Made by a program: the position numbers and the translations under genes. From positions 62,001 to 126,000 of the forward strand of contig CAVQQP010000001.1 in NCBI GenBank assembly GCA_963714995.1: 64,000 bases of DNA, written 5' to 3'. This document shows, piece by piece, positions 18,968-28,625 of the stretch. This DNA is from Prado023 sp963714995 (lineage in GTDB: Bacteria > Actinomycetota > Actinomycetes > S36-B12 > CAIYMF01). The notes under the pieces were generated by a model. That model made no database searches and was not told where the DNA came from. It saw only the letters and a program-made list of their open reading frames with translations. Position 1 is the stretch's first letter. Every line of letters starts with the position of its first letter.

Positions 18968-19768
18968 AGCGCTGGTCGTGGCCCACCATGGGCTCGATCG
19001 CCTCGCTCGCGATCGCCGACGAGGCACCCGATGCGCAGGCGGCGGTCGCCGCGGCGCGGGCCTGGCTGGAGTCCGTCGAGGCCGCGCTCTCGCCCTACCG
19101 CCCGGATAGCGACCTGTGCCGGTGGCGCTCAGGGGCCGCCGACCTGGCCGACTGCTCGCCCCTGCTGCGTGAGGTCATCGACCAGGTGCGGGACCTGCCC
19201 GGGCTCACCGACGGGGGCTTCCATCCCCTACGACCGCGAGGGTCGCTACGACCCGACCGGGTACGTCAAGGGCTGGGCGGTCCAGAGGGCGGTGGCGATC
19301 CTGGCCCGAGCCGGGGTCCGCGATGCCTGCCTCGGCGTGGGTGGCGACATCCAGACGATCGGGCGGGCCGGCGCAGGCCGGCCGTGGCGGGTCGCGGTGA
19401 CCGATCCCGCCCACGAGAGGCGGATCCTCGCGATGGTCGCTGCACCCGAGGACGGCTCGAGGTTCGCCGTGGCCACCTCCGGGGACGCCCGGCGGGGCGA
19501 CCACATCTGGGCTGGATCGAGGATGACGACCGGACCTGGCAGGTCCCGCGCGGGCGCCGGCCTGGGCTCGGTCACCGTGGTGGGCCCCGACCTGTGCCTG
19601 GCTGATGCCTTCGCGACCGCCGTCTGGGCGCATGCGCGGACCCGCCAGCTGGACGAGGCCTGGGCCTGGCTCGAGGGAACCGGCTACGAGGCCCTGGCGG
19701 TCGGCCGGACCGGGCGGATCCGCACGACCTCGGCGATGTCCGCCCACCTGGCCCAGCCGGCCGCCTGA
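18964..19768 (+). CDS. apbE: FAD:protein FMN transferase, one frameshift
   Basis: About 268-aa flavin transferase that attaches FMN to the Thr of FMN_bind proteins such as its upstream neighbour. Family motifs are MGSIASL at the start, YDREGRYDPTGYVKGWAVQRA (the DP-x-GY-x-KGWA block), GVGGDIQTIG, and VVGPDLCLADAFATAVWA at the Mg site. The frame changes at about 19220-19232, in GGGGGCTTCCATCCCC, between TDGGFHP and PYDREGRY. The intact motifs on both sides point to an indel in the assembly. Start overlaps the FMN-binding gene (ATGA). Confidence 0.87.
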
Positions 19769-19805
19769 CCGGACCTGCCCACCACCACGCACCCGACCGG
19801 ACGAC

Positions 19806-21446
19806 TCAGCCGGCCCGGCGGTCCGACTCGAGCTTCGCCCGCGAGATCTCCCGGGCCATGCCGGACCCGTCGGCACTGGACGTGACGGCAGCGAGGAAGT
19901 CCCCCGAGTCGACGACCAGCAGGGTGGTGTCCACGATCGTCGTCACGGTGGCCGTGCGGTCCACGTCGTGCAGGAGGGCGATCTCGCCGAAGCCCTCGCC
20001 GGCGCCCAGGGTGTGCTCGCGCAGCACGCCGTCCACGGCCACGCTCGCACGGCCCTCGGCGATCAGGTAGTACGCATCACCGCGCTCCCCCTGCCGCACG
20101 ACGTCGACACCTGCCGGGACCGACTCCCAGCGCGCGGCCTGCGCCAGGCGCACGAGCTCGTAGGGGGGCAGCATCGCCAGGAACCCGACCTGCGAGAGCA
20201 GGTCCACCTCGCGCCGGGCGAGCGTGGCGTGCCCGTCCAGGGGACGGATGGTGCGGAAGGACACGAGGCCCACCGTCGCGATGGCCAGCCCGAGCGCGAG
20301 GAACGCGGCACGCGGGCCCAGGAGGACGACGGCAGCCGGACCGAGCACGGCGCCCACGGTCAGGCCGACCAGGTACACCCCCTCCTGGACGGCGAGCACC
20401 CGGGCCAGCACCTGACTGTCGGTGGTGCGCTGGAGCAGGGTCCGGGCGGACACAACGATCATGGACACCCCGGCGCCCACCAGCACGAGCATGACGACGA
20501 CCGGACCCAGCGCACCGAGCAGGCCGACGGCTGCCTCCGCGGCACCCAGGACAAGCGCCCCCGCCAGCACCATCGGGGCGACCCGCGGTCGGTGCGCCAG
20601 ACCTGCCAGGGTGGCCCCGCCCAGGGCGACCCCCACCCCGTAGGCCCCGGCGATGAGTCCCGCCGTCGAGGCATCCCCGCCCAGAACCTGGTCGTTGAAC
20701 GTCACCGTCAAGGTGTCGTTGGCCCCCTCCACGACTGCCGTGGCTGCCAGGAGCAGCAGCAGGGCCACAGCCCCCCATCTGCCACGCAGCGCGGCGAAGC
20801 CCTGGAGCGCCGCGCGCATCTCCGGGACCGAGTGTCCGCCCGGGACGACGGCGCGGGGCAGGTCCAAGCCGGCGGTGAGCGCGGCCGAGACCCCTCCGAG
20901 CAGCCCCGCTGCGAGCAGCACCACCCATGGGCCGACGAGGTCGGTGAACACCCCGGCGAGCGCGAATCCGACGAACAGGCTCACCCCCTCGACCATCGAG
21001 GACAGCCCATTGGCTGCGACCAGGTCACCGGGCCGGGACGCGAGGAACGGCAGGGCCGCGAAGTGCATGGGGCGCACCAGGCTCACAGCGATGGAGAGGG
21101 CCGCCCCACCGACGAGGACCGACCAGGACGGTGCCCCGGCGACGACCAGGACGCCGGTGGCAGCCGAGCTGATCGCGACCATCAGGTACGCCAGCGACAG
21201 GGCCCGCCCGCGCGGGAGGCGGTCGCCGAACCCGGCGAGCAGCGGGACGAGCACGATGGCCGGCAGGAGCATGGCGAACGAGGCGACTCCCACCCCGACC
21301 GGACCACCCCGGTCGTAGGCGACCAGCAGGATCGTCAGCCAGGTCGCGAACTCGACCAGCGTGGAGATCCCGTAGGCGAACAGGACCCGGCGCACCCGTC
21401 GATCGGCGGGCAGCCGCAGGCGCCGGGATGTGCCTGCCACCAGCAT
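19806..21446 (-). CDS. MFS transporter with C-terminal cyclic-nucleotide-binding domain (1)
   Basis: 546-aa membrane protein: about 12 helices of an MFS_3-like transporter (residues ~15-400) followed by a cytosolic cNMP-binding domain (~415-540). The phosphate-binding cassette reads FGEIALLHDVDRTATV with the Glu and Arg that hold the cyclic phosphate. The start at 21446 has AAAGGGA upstream; an ATG at 21488 is possible but lacks one. It is a close paralogue of the third MFS-cNBD gene (23393-25037). Substrate unknown; transport is probably gated by cAMP or cGMP. MFS-cNBD fusions are known in mycobacteria. Confidence 0.85.
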   Translation of the reverse strand: MLVAGTSRRLRLPADRRVRRVLFAYGISTLVEFATWLTILLVAYDRGGPVGVGVASFAMLLPAIVLVPLLAGFGDRLPRGRALSLAYLMVAISSAATGVLVVAGAPSWSVLVGGAALSIAVSLVRPMHFAALPFLASRPGDLVAANGLSSMVEGVSLFVGFALAGVFTDLVGPWVVLLAAGLLGGVSAALTAGLDLPRAVVPGGHSVPEMRAALQGFAALRGRWGAVALLLLLAATAVVEGANDTLTVTFNDQVLGGDASTAGLIAGAYGVGVALGGATLAGLAHRPRVAPMVLAGALVLGAAEAAVGLLGALGPVVVMLVLVGAGVSMIVVSARTLLQRTTDSQVLARVLAVQEGVYLVGLTVGAVLGPAAVVLLGPRAAFLALGLAIATVGLVSFRTIRPLDGHATLARREVDLLSQVGFLAMLPPYELVRLAQAARWESVPAGVDVVRQGERGDAYYLIAEGRASVAVDGVLREHTLGAGEGFGEIALLHDVDRTATVTTIVDTTLLVVDSGDFLAAVTSSADGSGMAREISRAKLESDRRAG

Positions 21447-21545
21447 CGAACCGTCCCTTTGCTCGCCGTTGCGGGATGCCAGCCACATGGGGCGCTACTG
21501 TCCGACCCCACGGCCCATGTCATGAGCCCGCCTGAGGAGGAAACG

Positions 21546-23252
21546 ATGTCACGTGTCGCCGACGCTGTCAGGGAGACCGGGACGTCGCTGTCCACCGTGT
21601 TCGCCAACCCCGGCTTGCGCCGGCTGAACCTGGCCTTCGCCGGATCGGCGATCGGCGACTGGGCCTACGCCACGGCCATCGTCGTCTGGGCCTACGAGGT
21701 GGGCGGCGTCACCGCGGTCGGCATCTGGGGAACGGTGCGCCTGATCCTCATGACTCTGGTCACGCCGTTCGCCTCGACCCTCGTGGACCGTCTGCCGCGG
21801 AAGCTGATCATGGTCAGCACCGACCTCATCAGGGCCGCCATCTGTCTTGTTGTGGCCGGCCTGATCTGGGCCGACGCCCCCCCGATCACCGTCTTCGTGC
21901 TCGCCTCGTTCAACTCCATCGTGGCCGCACCCTTCCGCCCGGCGGTCGCCGCCCTGATGCCGAAGCTGGTCAAGAAGCCCGAGGAGCTCACGGCCGCGAA
22001 CGGTACGGCGAGCACGATCGAGAGCCTGGCGTTCTTCCTCGGCCCAGCCATCGGCGGTCTCCTGGTCGCCGGGTTCGGCGTTCCGGTCGTGGTCCTGCTG
22101 AACGCCGCGACGTTCGTCTGGTCGGCGGCGCTGGTCAGCCGGATCAGGGTCCCCAGCGAGGCCCCCGCGGAGGTTGCGGCCGCGCCCAGCGTCGACGAGG
22201 GCCAGGCTCCCTCCGGCGACCTCCTCGAGGCCACCGAGGAGGAGGCAGAGAGCTTCTTCACCGAGTCCATGGCCGGGTTCAAGACGATCTGGGCCGACAA
22301 GGACATGCGCATGATCTCGGGCGTCTACTGCGCGCAGACTGTGGTGGCCGGAGCCTCGCTCGTGTTCGGCGTCGAGATGGCCGTCCAGATGACGAACTTC
22401 GGCACCCCCGGCATCGGCTACCTGGACAGCGCCATGGGGGTGGGCGCCCTCCTGGGCGGACTCGTCGCGATCGGCCGGGCCTCGGCGGGCCGCCTGGCCA
22501 CCGACTTCGGCGTGGGGGTCGTCTTCTGGGCGCTTCCGCTGCTGCTCACGGCGATCTGGCCGGAGATGTGGGCGGCCTTCCTGGCCATGTTCATCATCGG
22601 TGTGGCCAACCCGATCGTCGACGTCAACGCCACCACGATCATCCAGCGCTCGGCATCCGACGAGGTCATGGGCCGCGTGTTCGGGGCACTGGAGACCGCG
22701 CTGATCGCCGCCATGGCCCTCGGCTCGATCGCGATGCCCATCCTGTTGAACGCGATCGGGCTGCGATGGTCGCTGGCGGTGTTCGCCATCGTCATCACCG
22801 CCGCCGTGCTTCCGGCATTCGGGCGCCTGCGCCGTCTGGACGTCGAGCTCGCGGAGCCCGAGGGCCTCGTGCTGCTGCGCGCCGTGCCCCTGTTCGCCCC
22901 GCTGGAGCCCAAGTCCCTGGAGCTCATCGCCCAGCAGCTGGTCCGGGTGGAGGTGCCGGCCGGCGAGGTGCTGATCCACGAGGGCGACGAGGGTGACCGG
23001 TTCTACGTCGTCGAGTCCGGACGGCTCACGGCGGCGTTCAAGGGCGACGTCCTGTCCCAGATGGGCCCGGGTGACCCCTTCGGCGAGATCGCGCTGCTGC
23101 GCGACGTCCCCCGGACCGCGACCGTCACTGCCGACGAGGCCTCGGTGCTGCTGGCCCTGGATCGCGCGACGTTCCTCGACGCGGTCACCGGGGACAACGA
23201 GGTCAGCAGCCGGGCCGACGACCTCATCGGCCGCCGGATCCCCACGTACTGA
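21546..23252 (+). CDS. MFS transporter with C-terminal cyclic-nucleotide-binding domain (2)
   Basis: 568-aa protein with GAGGAGG before its ATG. About 12 membrane helices of an MFS transporter (GDWAYATAIVVWAYEVGG..., LVDRLPRKLIM as the A-like motif) carry an acidic cytosolic loop in the middle (EEEAESFFTE). A C-terminal cNMP-binding domain follows at about residues 440-555 with the complete cassette FGEIALLRDVPRTATV. It is divergent from the first MFS-cNBD gene across 99 bp, so the two may share control. Its transporter half is clearly different from those of its two neighbours. Confidence 0.86.
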   Translation: MSRVADAVRETGTSLSTVFANPGLRRLNLAFAGSAIGDWAYATAIVVWAYEVGGVTAVGIWGTVRLILMTLVTPFASTLVDRLPRKLIMVSTDLIRAAICLVVAGLIWADAPPITVFVLASFNSIVAAPFRPAVAALMPKLVKKPEELTAANGTASTIESLAFFLGPAIGGLLVAGFGVPVVVLLNAATFVWSAALVSRIRVPSEAPAEVAAAPSVDEGQAPSGDLLEATEEEAESFFTESMAGFKTIWADKDMRMISGVYCAQTVVAGASLVFGVEMAVQMTNFGTPGIGYLDSAMGVGALLGGLVAIGRASAGRLATDFGVGVVFWALPLLLTAIWPEMWAAFLAMFIIGVANPIVDVNATTIIQRSASDEVMGRVFGALETALIAAMALGSIAMPILLNAIGLRWSLAVFAIVITAAVLPAFGRLRRLDVELAEPEGLVLLRAVPLFAPLEPKSLELIAQQLVRVEVPAGEVLIHEGDEGDRFYVVESGRLTAAFKGDVLSQMGPGDPFGEIALLRDVPRTATVTADEASVLLALDRATFLDAVTGDNEVSSRADDLIGRRIPTY

Positions 23253-23330
23253 TGCCAACCGTGCCCACACCGCGCTGATCCGACCATGCAGGCGCGCGCA
23301 GCAAGTCACAGTCCGGCCAACGGGCGCTCC

Positions 23331-23354
23331 GATCCGGCCGTATATGGCCGGATC
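23331..23354. repeat. Perfect GATC-cored intergenic palindrome
   Basis: Arms GATCCGGCC (23331-23339) and GGCCGGATC (23346-23354) pair perfectly around a 6-nt loop GTATAT. It lies between two convergent MFS-cNBD genes and could terminate both. It shares ATGGCCGGATC with the elements at 1249 and 33415. Confidence 0.65.
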
Positions 23355-23392
23355 GGGCACAAGATCACGTCCAACCCGGGTGGGGTCCGCCG

Positions 23393-25037
23393 TCAGCGCG
23401 CCCGTCGGTCGAGCGCGAGGCGCGCCCGGGAGATCTCCTGGGCCAGGCCCTCCCCGTCGGGCGTGGCCGTGACCGCCCCGAGGAAGTCGCCGCTGCTCAC
23501 GACCAGGAGCTCGCAGTCCTCGAGCGCGGTCACGGTGGCCGTGCGGGCGACACGGTTGAGCAGGGCGATCTCGCCGAAGCCATCCCCGGCGACCATCCGT
23601 TGGGCGCCGACCACACCATCGATGGTGACAGCCAACTCGCCGGACGCGACGAGGTAGTAGCTGTCGGCCTCGTCGCCCTGGGTGACGACATCCGTGCCCG
23701 CCGGAACCGTGCACCCAGTCAGCACTCTGGGCCAGCCGTTCGAGCTCGTACGGCGGCAGCGCGGCGAGGAAGGGCACACGAGCGAGCAGCGACACCTCGC
23801 GGGAGTGGTCGACAGCGACCGCGTCGAGCGACCGGATCGAGCGGCCTGCCAGCAGCCCGATCGCCAGGATGAGCATCGCGACGGGGACGAAGGCACCGCT
23901 GGGCCCGAACAGTGCGATGACCAGGGGACCGACCAGCGCACCGATCGTCAGCCCCGTGAGGTGCACCCCCTCCTGGACGGCGAGCACCCGGGCGAGCACG
24001 CCCTCGTCCGTCGTGCGCTGGAGCAGGGTGCGGGCCGACACCATGATCATCGCCATCCCGACCCCCACCAGCATCAGCATGATCACGACCGGGGCAAGGG
24101 CGCCGAGGAGGGCCACCGAGGCCTGGGCCAGCCCGATCAGCAGGGCGCCGGACAGCACGACAGGTGCCAGCGAACTGCGGTGGGCCAACCCCGCCAGGGT
24201 GATCCCGCCCAGTGCGATACCCACGCCGAAGGCTCCTGCCAGGAGCCCGGCGGTCGACTCGGAGAGCCCGAGGACCTCGTCGTTGAACGTGACAGCCAGG
24301 GTCTCGTTCGACCCCTGGAGGATCGACGTGCACGCCATGAGCAGGAGCAGCGCCAGCGCCCCAGGGTTCCGGCGCAGCACGGCGACGCCCTCCAGCGCGG
24401 CCCTGATCTCCCCCGGCGCGTCGCCATGCTGCACCATCCCGACGACCGGCAGGCGCAACCCGGAGGTGAGCAGGGTCGCGACCACCCCGAGCAGCGCGCA
24501 CAGGACGAGCACCACCCACGCGCCGAACGCATGGGTGAGGACGCCCGCGAGGACGAATCCGACGAAGATGGCGGCGCCGTCCATGAACGAGGACCATCCG
24601 TTGGCCGACACGAGATCGCCCGGGCCCCGCGCGAGCAGGGGCAGCGTCGCGAAGTGGGTCGGACGCACGGCGAAGACCGCGACGGTGGTCGCCGTCCCGC
24701 CGATGAGCACGACCCACAGCGGGGCATCGACGAACAGCAGGACGCCTGTGAGCCCCGCGCTCGCGGCGACACCGGCGTGCGTCATCGTGAGGGCCCGGCC
24801 CCTCGGCAGACGATCGACGAATCCTGCGAGCAGCGGGACGATCACGATGGCCGGCAGCTGCATCGCGAAGGAGGCGACCCCGACCAGGACCGCGCCACCC
24901 TCCTCGTAGGCGACGAGGAGGATCGCCAGCCACCCGGCGAACTCGGTGAACCGGCTGAGCCCATAGGCCACCAGGACACGGCGCAGCCCTCGATCGCCGG
25001 GCAGGGCGAACAGCGCGGCGACGCCCAGAGCGGCCAT
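23393..25037 (-). CDS. MFS transporter with C-terminal cyclic-nucleotide-binding domain (3), one frameshift
   Basis: About 548-aa paralogue of the first MFS-cNBD protein: same helices and loops (DRLPRGRALT, SARTLLQRTTD, VLAVQEGVHL) and a cNMP-binding domain with FGEIALLNRVARTATV. GGAAGGGG precedes the ATG at 25037. The frame changes near 23700-23720, just before PAGTDVVTQGDEADSYYL, so the transporter and cNBD halves read in different frames; without repair the protein would lose its cNBD. Divergent from the glutaminase-cNBD gene. Confidence 0.82.
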
Positions 25038-25191
25038 CTGCGCCCCTTCCCGTGATCGCGACACCCTACGCCGCCCGCCGACGGCACCGTGCTGCTCCAT
25101 GAAGCCGATCGCCGAACTGGTACCTGTCGGCAACCTGCTCGTAACACGTCTTTGCGAAGGTGTGCGCCACGAAGAAGGAGAGGCTGACCAT

Positions 25192-27024
25192 ATGCTCGAG
25201 GGCGACCACGGTCCCGTCGGCGGATTGCTGCACGAGGTGTGGCAGTCCGTCCGCACGATCGACCACGGCCAGGTCGCCGACTACATCCCGGAGCTGGCCA
25301 AGGCCGATCCCGCCACCTGTGGGTTGAGCCTCGCCACGCTCGACGGTGCCGTCTACACGGCCGGGGACCTCGTACCGTTCACGATCCAGTCGGTCTCGAA
25401 GCCCTTCGTGTACGCCCTCGCCCTGGCCGACAGCGGTGCGGAGACCGTGCTCTCCAAGATCGGCGCCGAGCCCACCGGCGACCCGTTCAACACGATCAGC
25501 CTCGACGACGTCAGCGGCCGGGCGTTCAACCCGATGGTGAACGCCGGTGCCATCGTCACCGCGACCCTCGTGGCCGGGCGGACCCGGGCCGAGCAGTTCG
25601 ACCGGATCCTCGACGGGCTGTCGTCCTTCGCGGGTCGACCGCTGGACGTCGACGAGGACGTCTACGCCTCGGAGCGCGACACCGGCGACCGCAACCGTGC
25701 CATCGCGTACCTGATGCGCTCGGCCGGGCTGCTCGACCACGACGTCGATGACCAGGTGGAGATGTACTTCCGCCAGTGCTCGATCGTGGTCACCGCGCGG
25801 GACCTGGCGGTCATGGCGGCCACGCTGGCCAACGCCGGGGTGAACCCGACGACCGGGGAGCAGGTGATCCCGCGGCACGTGGTCGCGCCCGTGCTGACCG
25901 TGATGAGCACGTGCGGCATGTACGACTACGCCGGCGAGTGGCTGTACCGGGTCGGGATGCCGGCCAAGAGCGGCGTGAGTGGCGCGATCTCGGCGGTGCT
26001 GCCCGGGCAGATGGGGCTCGCGGCGCACAGCCCGCCGCTGGACCCGCGGGGCAACAGCGTCCGCGGGGTGGCGGCGTGCGAGCTGCTCTCGTCGCGGCTG
26101 GGGCTGCACCTGCTGCTGCCGACCGAGCGGTCGCGGCCCAACGTGCGCCGCACGTACCGGGGCGACCTCGTTCGGTCCAAGCGGACCAGGCCCGCTGCCG
26201 ATCGGGCGCTGCTGGAGGCCGAGGGTCGGACGATCGTCGTCCACGAGCTGGTCGGCGACCAGGGGTTCGCCGGCGTGGAGTCGCTCGTGCGGACGGTGCT
26301 GTCCGACCCCGAGCCCGCCCAGTGGCGGGTGCTGGACATGGGTCGGGTCACCCGTATCGACGTCGCCGCCCGGACCCTGTTGGCGGGGCTGGTCGAGCAG
26401 CTGCAGTCCGAAGGGGTCGTGGTGGGGCTGGTGGAGCCGCGCGGGCGGGGACCACGGGAGGCGGCCGGGGCGTTGGGCGAGGGGATGACCCGGTTCGTCG
26501 ACAGCGACAGCGCACTCGAGTGGTGCGAGACCCAGCTGCTGCGCAGCCACGGCGTCGAGGAGTCCCTGGACGAGGGCTTGGTGGCCCTGGTCGACCAGAA
26601 CCTCCTCAGTGGCCTCCCCGACGACGTGGTCGCCGAGATCGAGAAGCGGACCACGACCCGGGTCTTCACGGCGGGCACCGTGGTCTTCAACGAGGGCGAC
26701 GAGCCCGACGGGCTGTACTTCATCGGGGCCGGGCAGGTGAGCGCCGACGTGCGGGTGCGCGGTCAGCGCGGTCGGCGGCGGCTCAACAGCATGGCCGCGG
26801 GTGAGTCGTTCGGGGAGCTGGCGCTGGTCGATGGCCGGCCGCGCTCCACCCGGATCGTCGCGTTCGACTCGACGATCTGCTTCGTGCTGTCCCCCGAGGG
26901 GTTCGCGGAGTTGCGGGCTCAGGCGCCCGACGCGTGCGCCCAGCTGACCCTCGCGATCGCCCGGAGCCTGTCCCAGCGGCTTCGGGCGTCAACGTCGGAA
27001 GTCGCCGCATTGGAGGAATCCTGA
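25192..27024 (+). CDS. glsA: Glutaminase A fused to STAS and cyclic-nucleotide-binding domains
   Basis: 610-aa cytosolic enzyme. Residues about 1-305 are a serine-dependent glutaminase (glutamine to glutamate plus ammonia) with the nucleophile in FTIQSVSKPF, then NPMVNAGAI, YFRQCSI and a GVSGAISAVLPG block. A STAS domain (about 335-435) and a cNMP-binding domain (about 470-590, cassette FGELALVDGRPRSTRI) follow. AGAAGGAG lies about 10 nt before the ATG at 25192; an in-frame ATG at 25099 has no such site. Some bacterial glutaminases carry STAS tails; the added cNBD suggests control by cAMP or cGMP. Confidence 0.87.
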   Translation: MLEGDHGPVGGLLHEVWQSVRTIDHGQVADYIPELAKADPATCGLSLATLDGAVYTAGDLVPFTIQSVSKPFVYALALADSGAETVLSKIGAEPTGDPFNTISLDDVSGRAFNPMVNAGAIVTATLVAGRTRAEQFDRILDGLSSFAGRPLDVDEDVYASERDTGDRNRAIAYLMRSAGLLDHDVDDQVEMYFRQCSIVVTARDLAVMAATLANAGVNPTTGEQVIPRHVVAPVLTVMSTCGMYDYAGEWLYRVGMPAKSGVSGAISAVLPGQMGLAAHSPPLDPRGNSVRGVAACELLSSRLGLHLLLPTERSRPNVRRTYRGDLVRSKRTRPAADRALLEAEGRTIVVHELVGDQGFAGVESLVRTVLSDPEPAQWRVLDMGRVTRIDVAARTLLAGLVEQLQSEGVVVGLVEPRGRGPREAAGALGEGMTRFVDSDSALEWCETQLLRSHGVEESLDEGLVALVDQNLLSGLPDDVVAEIEKRTTTRVFTAGTVVFNEGDEPDGLYFIGAGQVSADVRVRGQRGRRRLNSMAAGESFGELALVDGRPRSTRIVAFDSTICFVLSPEGFAELRAQAPDACAQLTLAIARSLSQRLRASTSEVAALEES

Positions 27025-27069
27025 GATGTCCTCTGGTCCTGTGACCCTCCGTGCTGCATACTGCTCACA

Positions 27070-27088
27070 TTCGGTGAGCCTTACCATG
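27070..27088 (+). promoter_or_regulatory. Candidate DtxR/IdeR iron box upstream of secreted protein
   Basis: TTCGGTGAGCCTTACCATG contains the near-palindrome GGTGAGCCTTACC (27073-27085), which matches the DtxR/IdeR core GGTWAGSCTWACC with one mismatch. It lies 58 bp before the ATG at 27147. An overlapping perfect hairpin GCTCAC/GTGAGC (27063-27068 and 27074-27079) is also present. Confidence 0.5.
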
Positions 27089-27146
27089 GTTCGCGTCCCC
27101 CTCAGCCCACGCCGGCGTTAGCCGTCCTCACCCAGCGGAGTAGTAG

Positions 27147-28622
27147 ATGAGAAGCAAGAGAAGGTCCGGCATCACGGCCATGACGGCAGCGATCGCGCTG
27201 TCGCTCGGGGCGGTCCCGGTGGCGTTGACGGTGCCGTCGATCCTGGCCGATCCCGCGGAAACCACCACGGTCGAGTCAGCCGACGCAACCACACTACCGA
27301 CATACCTTCCCGTCGGCTGGCTGGCTCTGGACACCGGGACGACGAATCAGACCACCTTCACGAAGGCTTCTCCATATCCAGGCACATCGAGCGAGCTGCC
27401 CGTCCTGACCAACGTGACCACCGAACCGCTGTACGGCCTTTCTGGGGGCCAGAACGGTTGTCTGCTGAGCACCCTACCCAACAAGCTTGACCAGAACGAG
27501 AGGTTGCTCGCCTTTAGTGCAACCGCACCCGGAAGCGCTGTGCCGAACGCAGCCTCCCTGCTGGCCGGGTCCATCGGGGCGGCTGAGAAGAAGTCCGGAG
27601 CTTCATGCGCATCGGTGGAGTCCGGTTCAACTAACGAGACGCTCACCCTCACCCTCAACCAGAAGAACCTGAAGACAGTCGCCGGTGGCCTTCTTGCGTC
27701 GTCGGCCCTGCTTGACCTTGAGCTCAAGGGAACGGTTGAGATCATCGCGACCGCGTACCGGGGTAGTGACAAGGTCGGAACGTTCCGATTGCTTGGTCCT
27801 AACAGTTCCAGTTCCGAAGCCAACACGTTCATTTGCCCCTCCACGTCCGCTTCGGACTCCGGCTCCGACAGCGGCGTGAACGACAATTGCCGCTGGCCGA
27901 TCAGCGCTCCGTCCTGGGGGAGCGATCCGGACGACGGGATCGCCTTCGACAAGCTCGTGTTCGAGCCGATTTCTGGTGCGTTCTCGCTCGAGGGTGGCTC
28001 CGATGGGCTCGTCCCCGGCGGCCCGCCCATCACGAGCCCGTTCCCGCCCCGGTCCTCGATTGTCGAGTTGGTCCAACCATACGAAGGTAAGCTCACGTGT
28101 TACGGACCCAGCGTCTCGGAGCCGGGCGCGCAGTCTGGGTCGGGTTCCGAGCCGTACATCAAGGTGACGAGAATTGGCAACGCTGACGTTGATGAGACTT
28201 GCGAGCCAGTCGCCTACTCCCTTGCCAACGCCTTGAAGCAGGCAACCTTCTACAAGCCGCTCGACCAGCAGGGCAGCGCTCAGTTCATCGTAGAGATGGA
28301 GTGGACGATCCCGGCGAACACAACATCGACGGCCAACCCGCTGCTGCCAGAGACCCGGATCAACTACGAGTCGACGCTTACTTCAGCAGACATCCCCCTG
28401 CGCTGGTGTCCCGACCTCGTGGCAGACCCGGCTTCCGGCTTCAAGGTCGTCGAGAACATCACCTCGAAGTCTGCCCTCGATCAAGATTCCACACTCATCG
28501 GAACGCAGTTCGCCTGCCTGATCAGTTCTGACGCAACTGACGTTGCTGGCAAGCCCGGGGACTTCGTGACGCTGAAACAGGTGATGTACCTGTATGGCGA
28601 CGCTCGGTTCAGCTCCCCGTAA
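27147..28622 (+). CDS. Secreted protein of unknown function
   Basis: 491-aa protein with a signal peptide (basic MRSKRRSG, then a hydrophobic stretch, cleavage near residue 35-40). The rest is Ser/Thr/Gly-rich with few charged residues, four or more Cys that could form disulfides (for example CLLSTLP, SCASVESG, FICPSTS, DNCRWP), and a segment FDKLVFEPISGAFSLEGGSDG that resembles repeats in actinobacterial surface proteins. No enzyme motif recognised. Its codons are visibly less GC-rich than those of its neighbours, which suggests recent acquisition. A DtxR-like box upstream suggests iron-regulated expression. It ends 3 bp from the cyclase gene, tail to tail. Confidence 0.7.
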   Translation: MRSKRRSGITAMTAAIALSLGAVPVALTVPSILADPAETTTVESADATTLPTYLPVGWLALDTGTTNQTTFTKASPYPGTSSELPVLTNVTTEPLYGLSGGQNGCLLSTLPNKLDQNERLLAFSATAPGSAVPNAASLLAGSIGAAEKKSGASCASVESGSTNETLTLTLNQKNLKTVAGGLLASSALLDLELKGTVEIIATAYRGSDKVGTFRLLGPNSSSSEANTFICPSTSASDSGSDSGVNDNCRWPISAPSWGSDPDDGIAFDKLVFEPISGAFSLEGGSDGLVPGGPPITSPFPPRSSIVELVQPYEGKLTCYGPSVSEPGAQSGSGSEPYIKVTRIGNADVDETCEPVAYSLANALKQATFYKPLDQQGSAQFIVEMEWTIPANTTSTANPLLPETRINYESTLTSADIPLRWCPDLVADPASGFKVVENITSKSALDQDSTLIGTQFACLISSDATDVAGKPGDFVTLKQVMYLYGDARFSSP

Positions 28623-28625
28623 CCC

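Noticed and set aside
21549..25256. Very long minus-strand open frame across the MFS-cNBD region
   Set aside because: Only the part encoding the third MFS-cNBD protein has family similarity and proper composition; the rest is antisense to other genes in GC-rich DNA.
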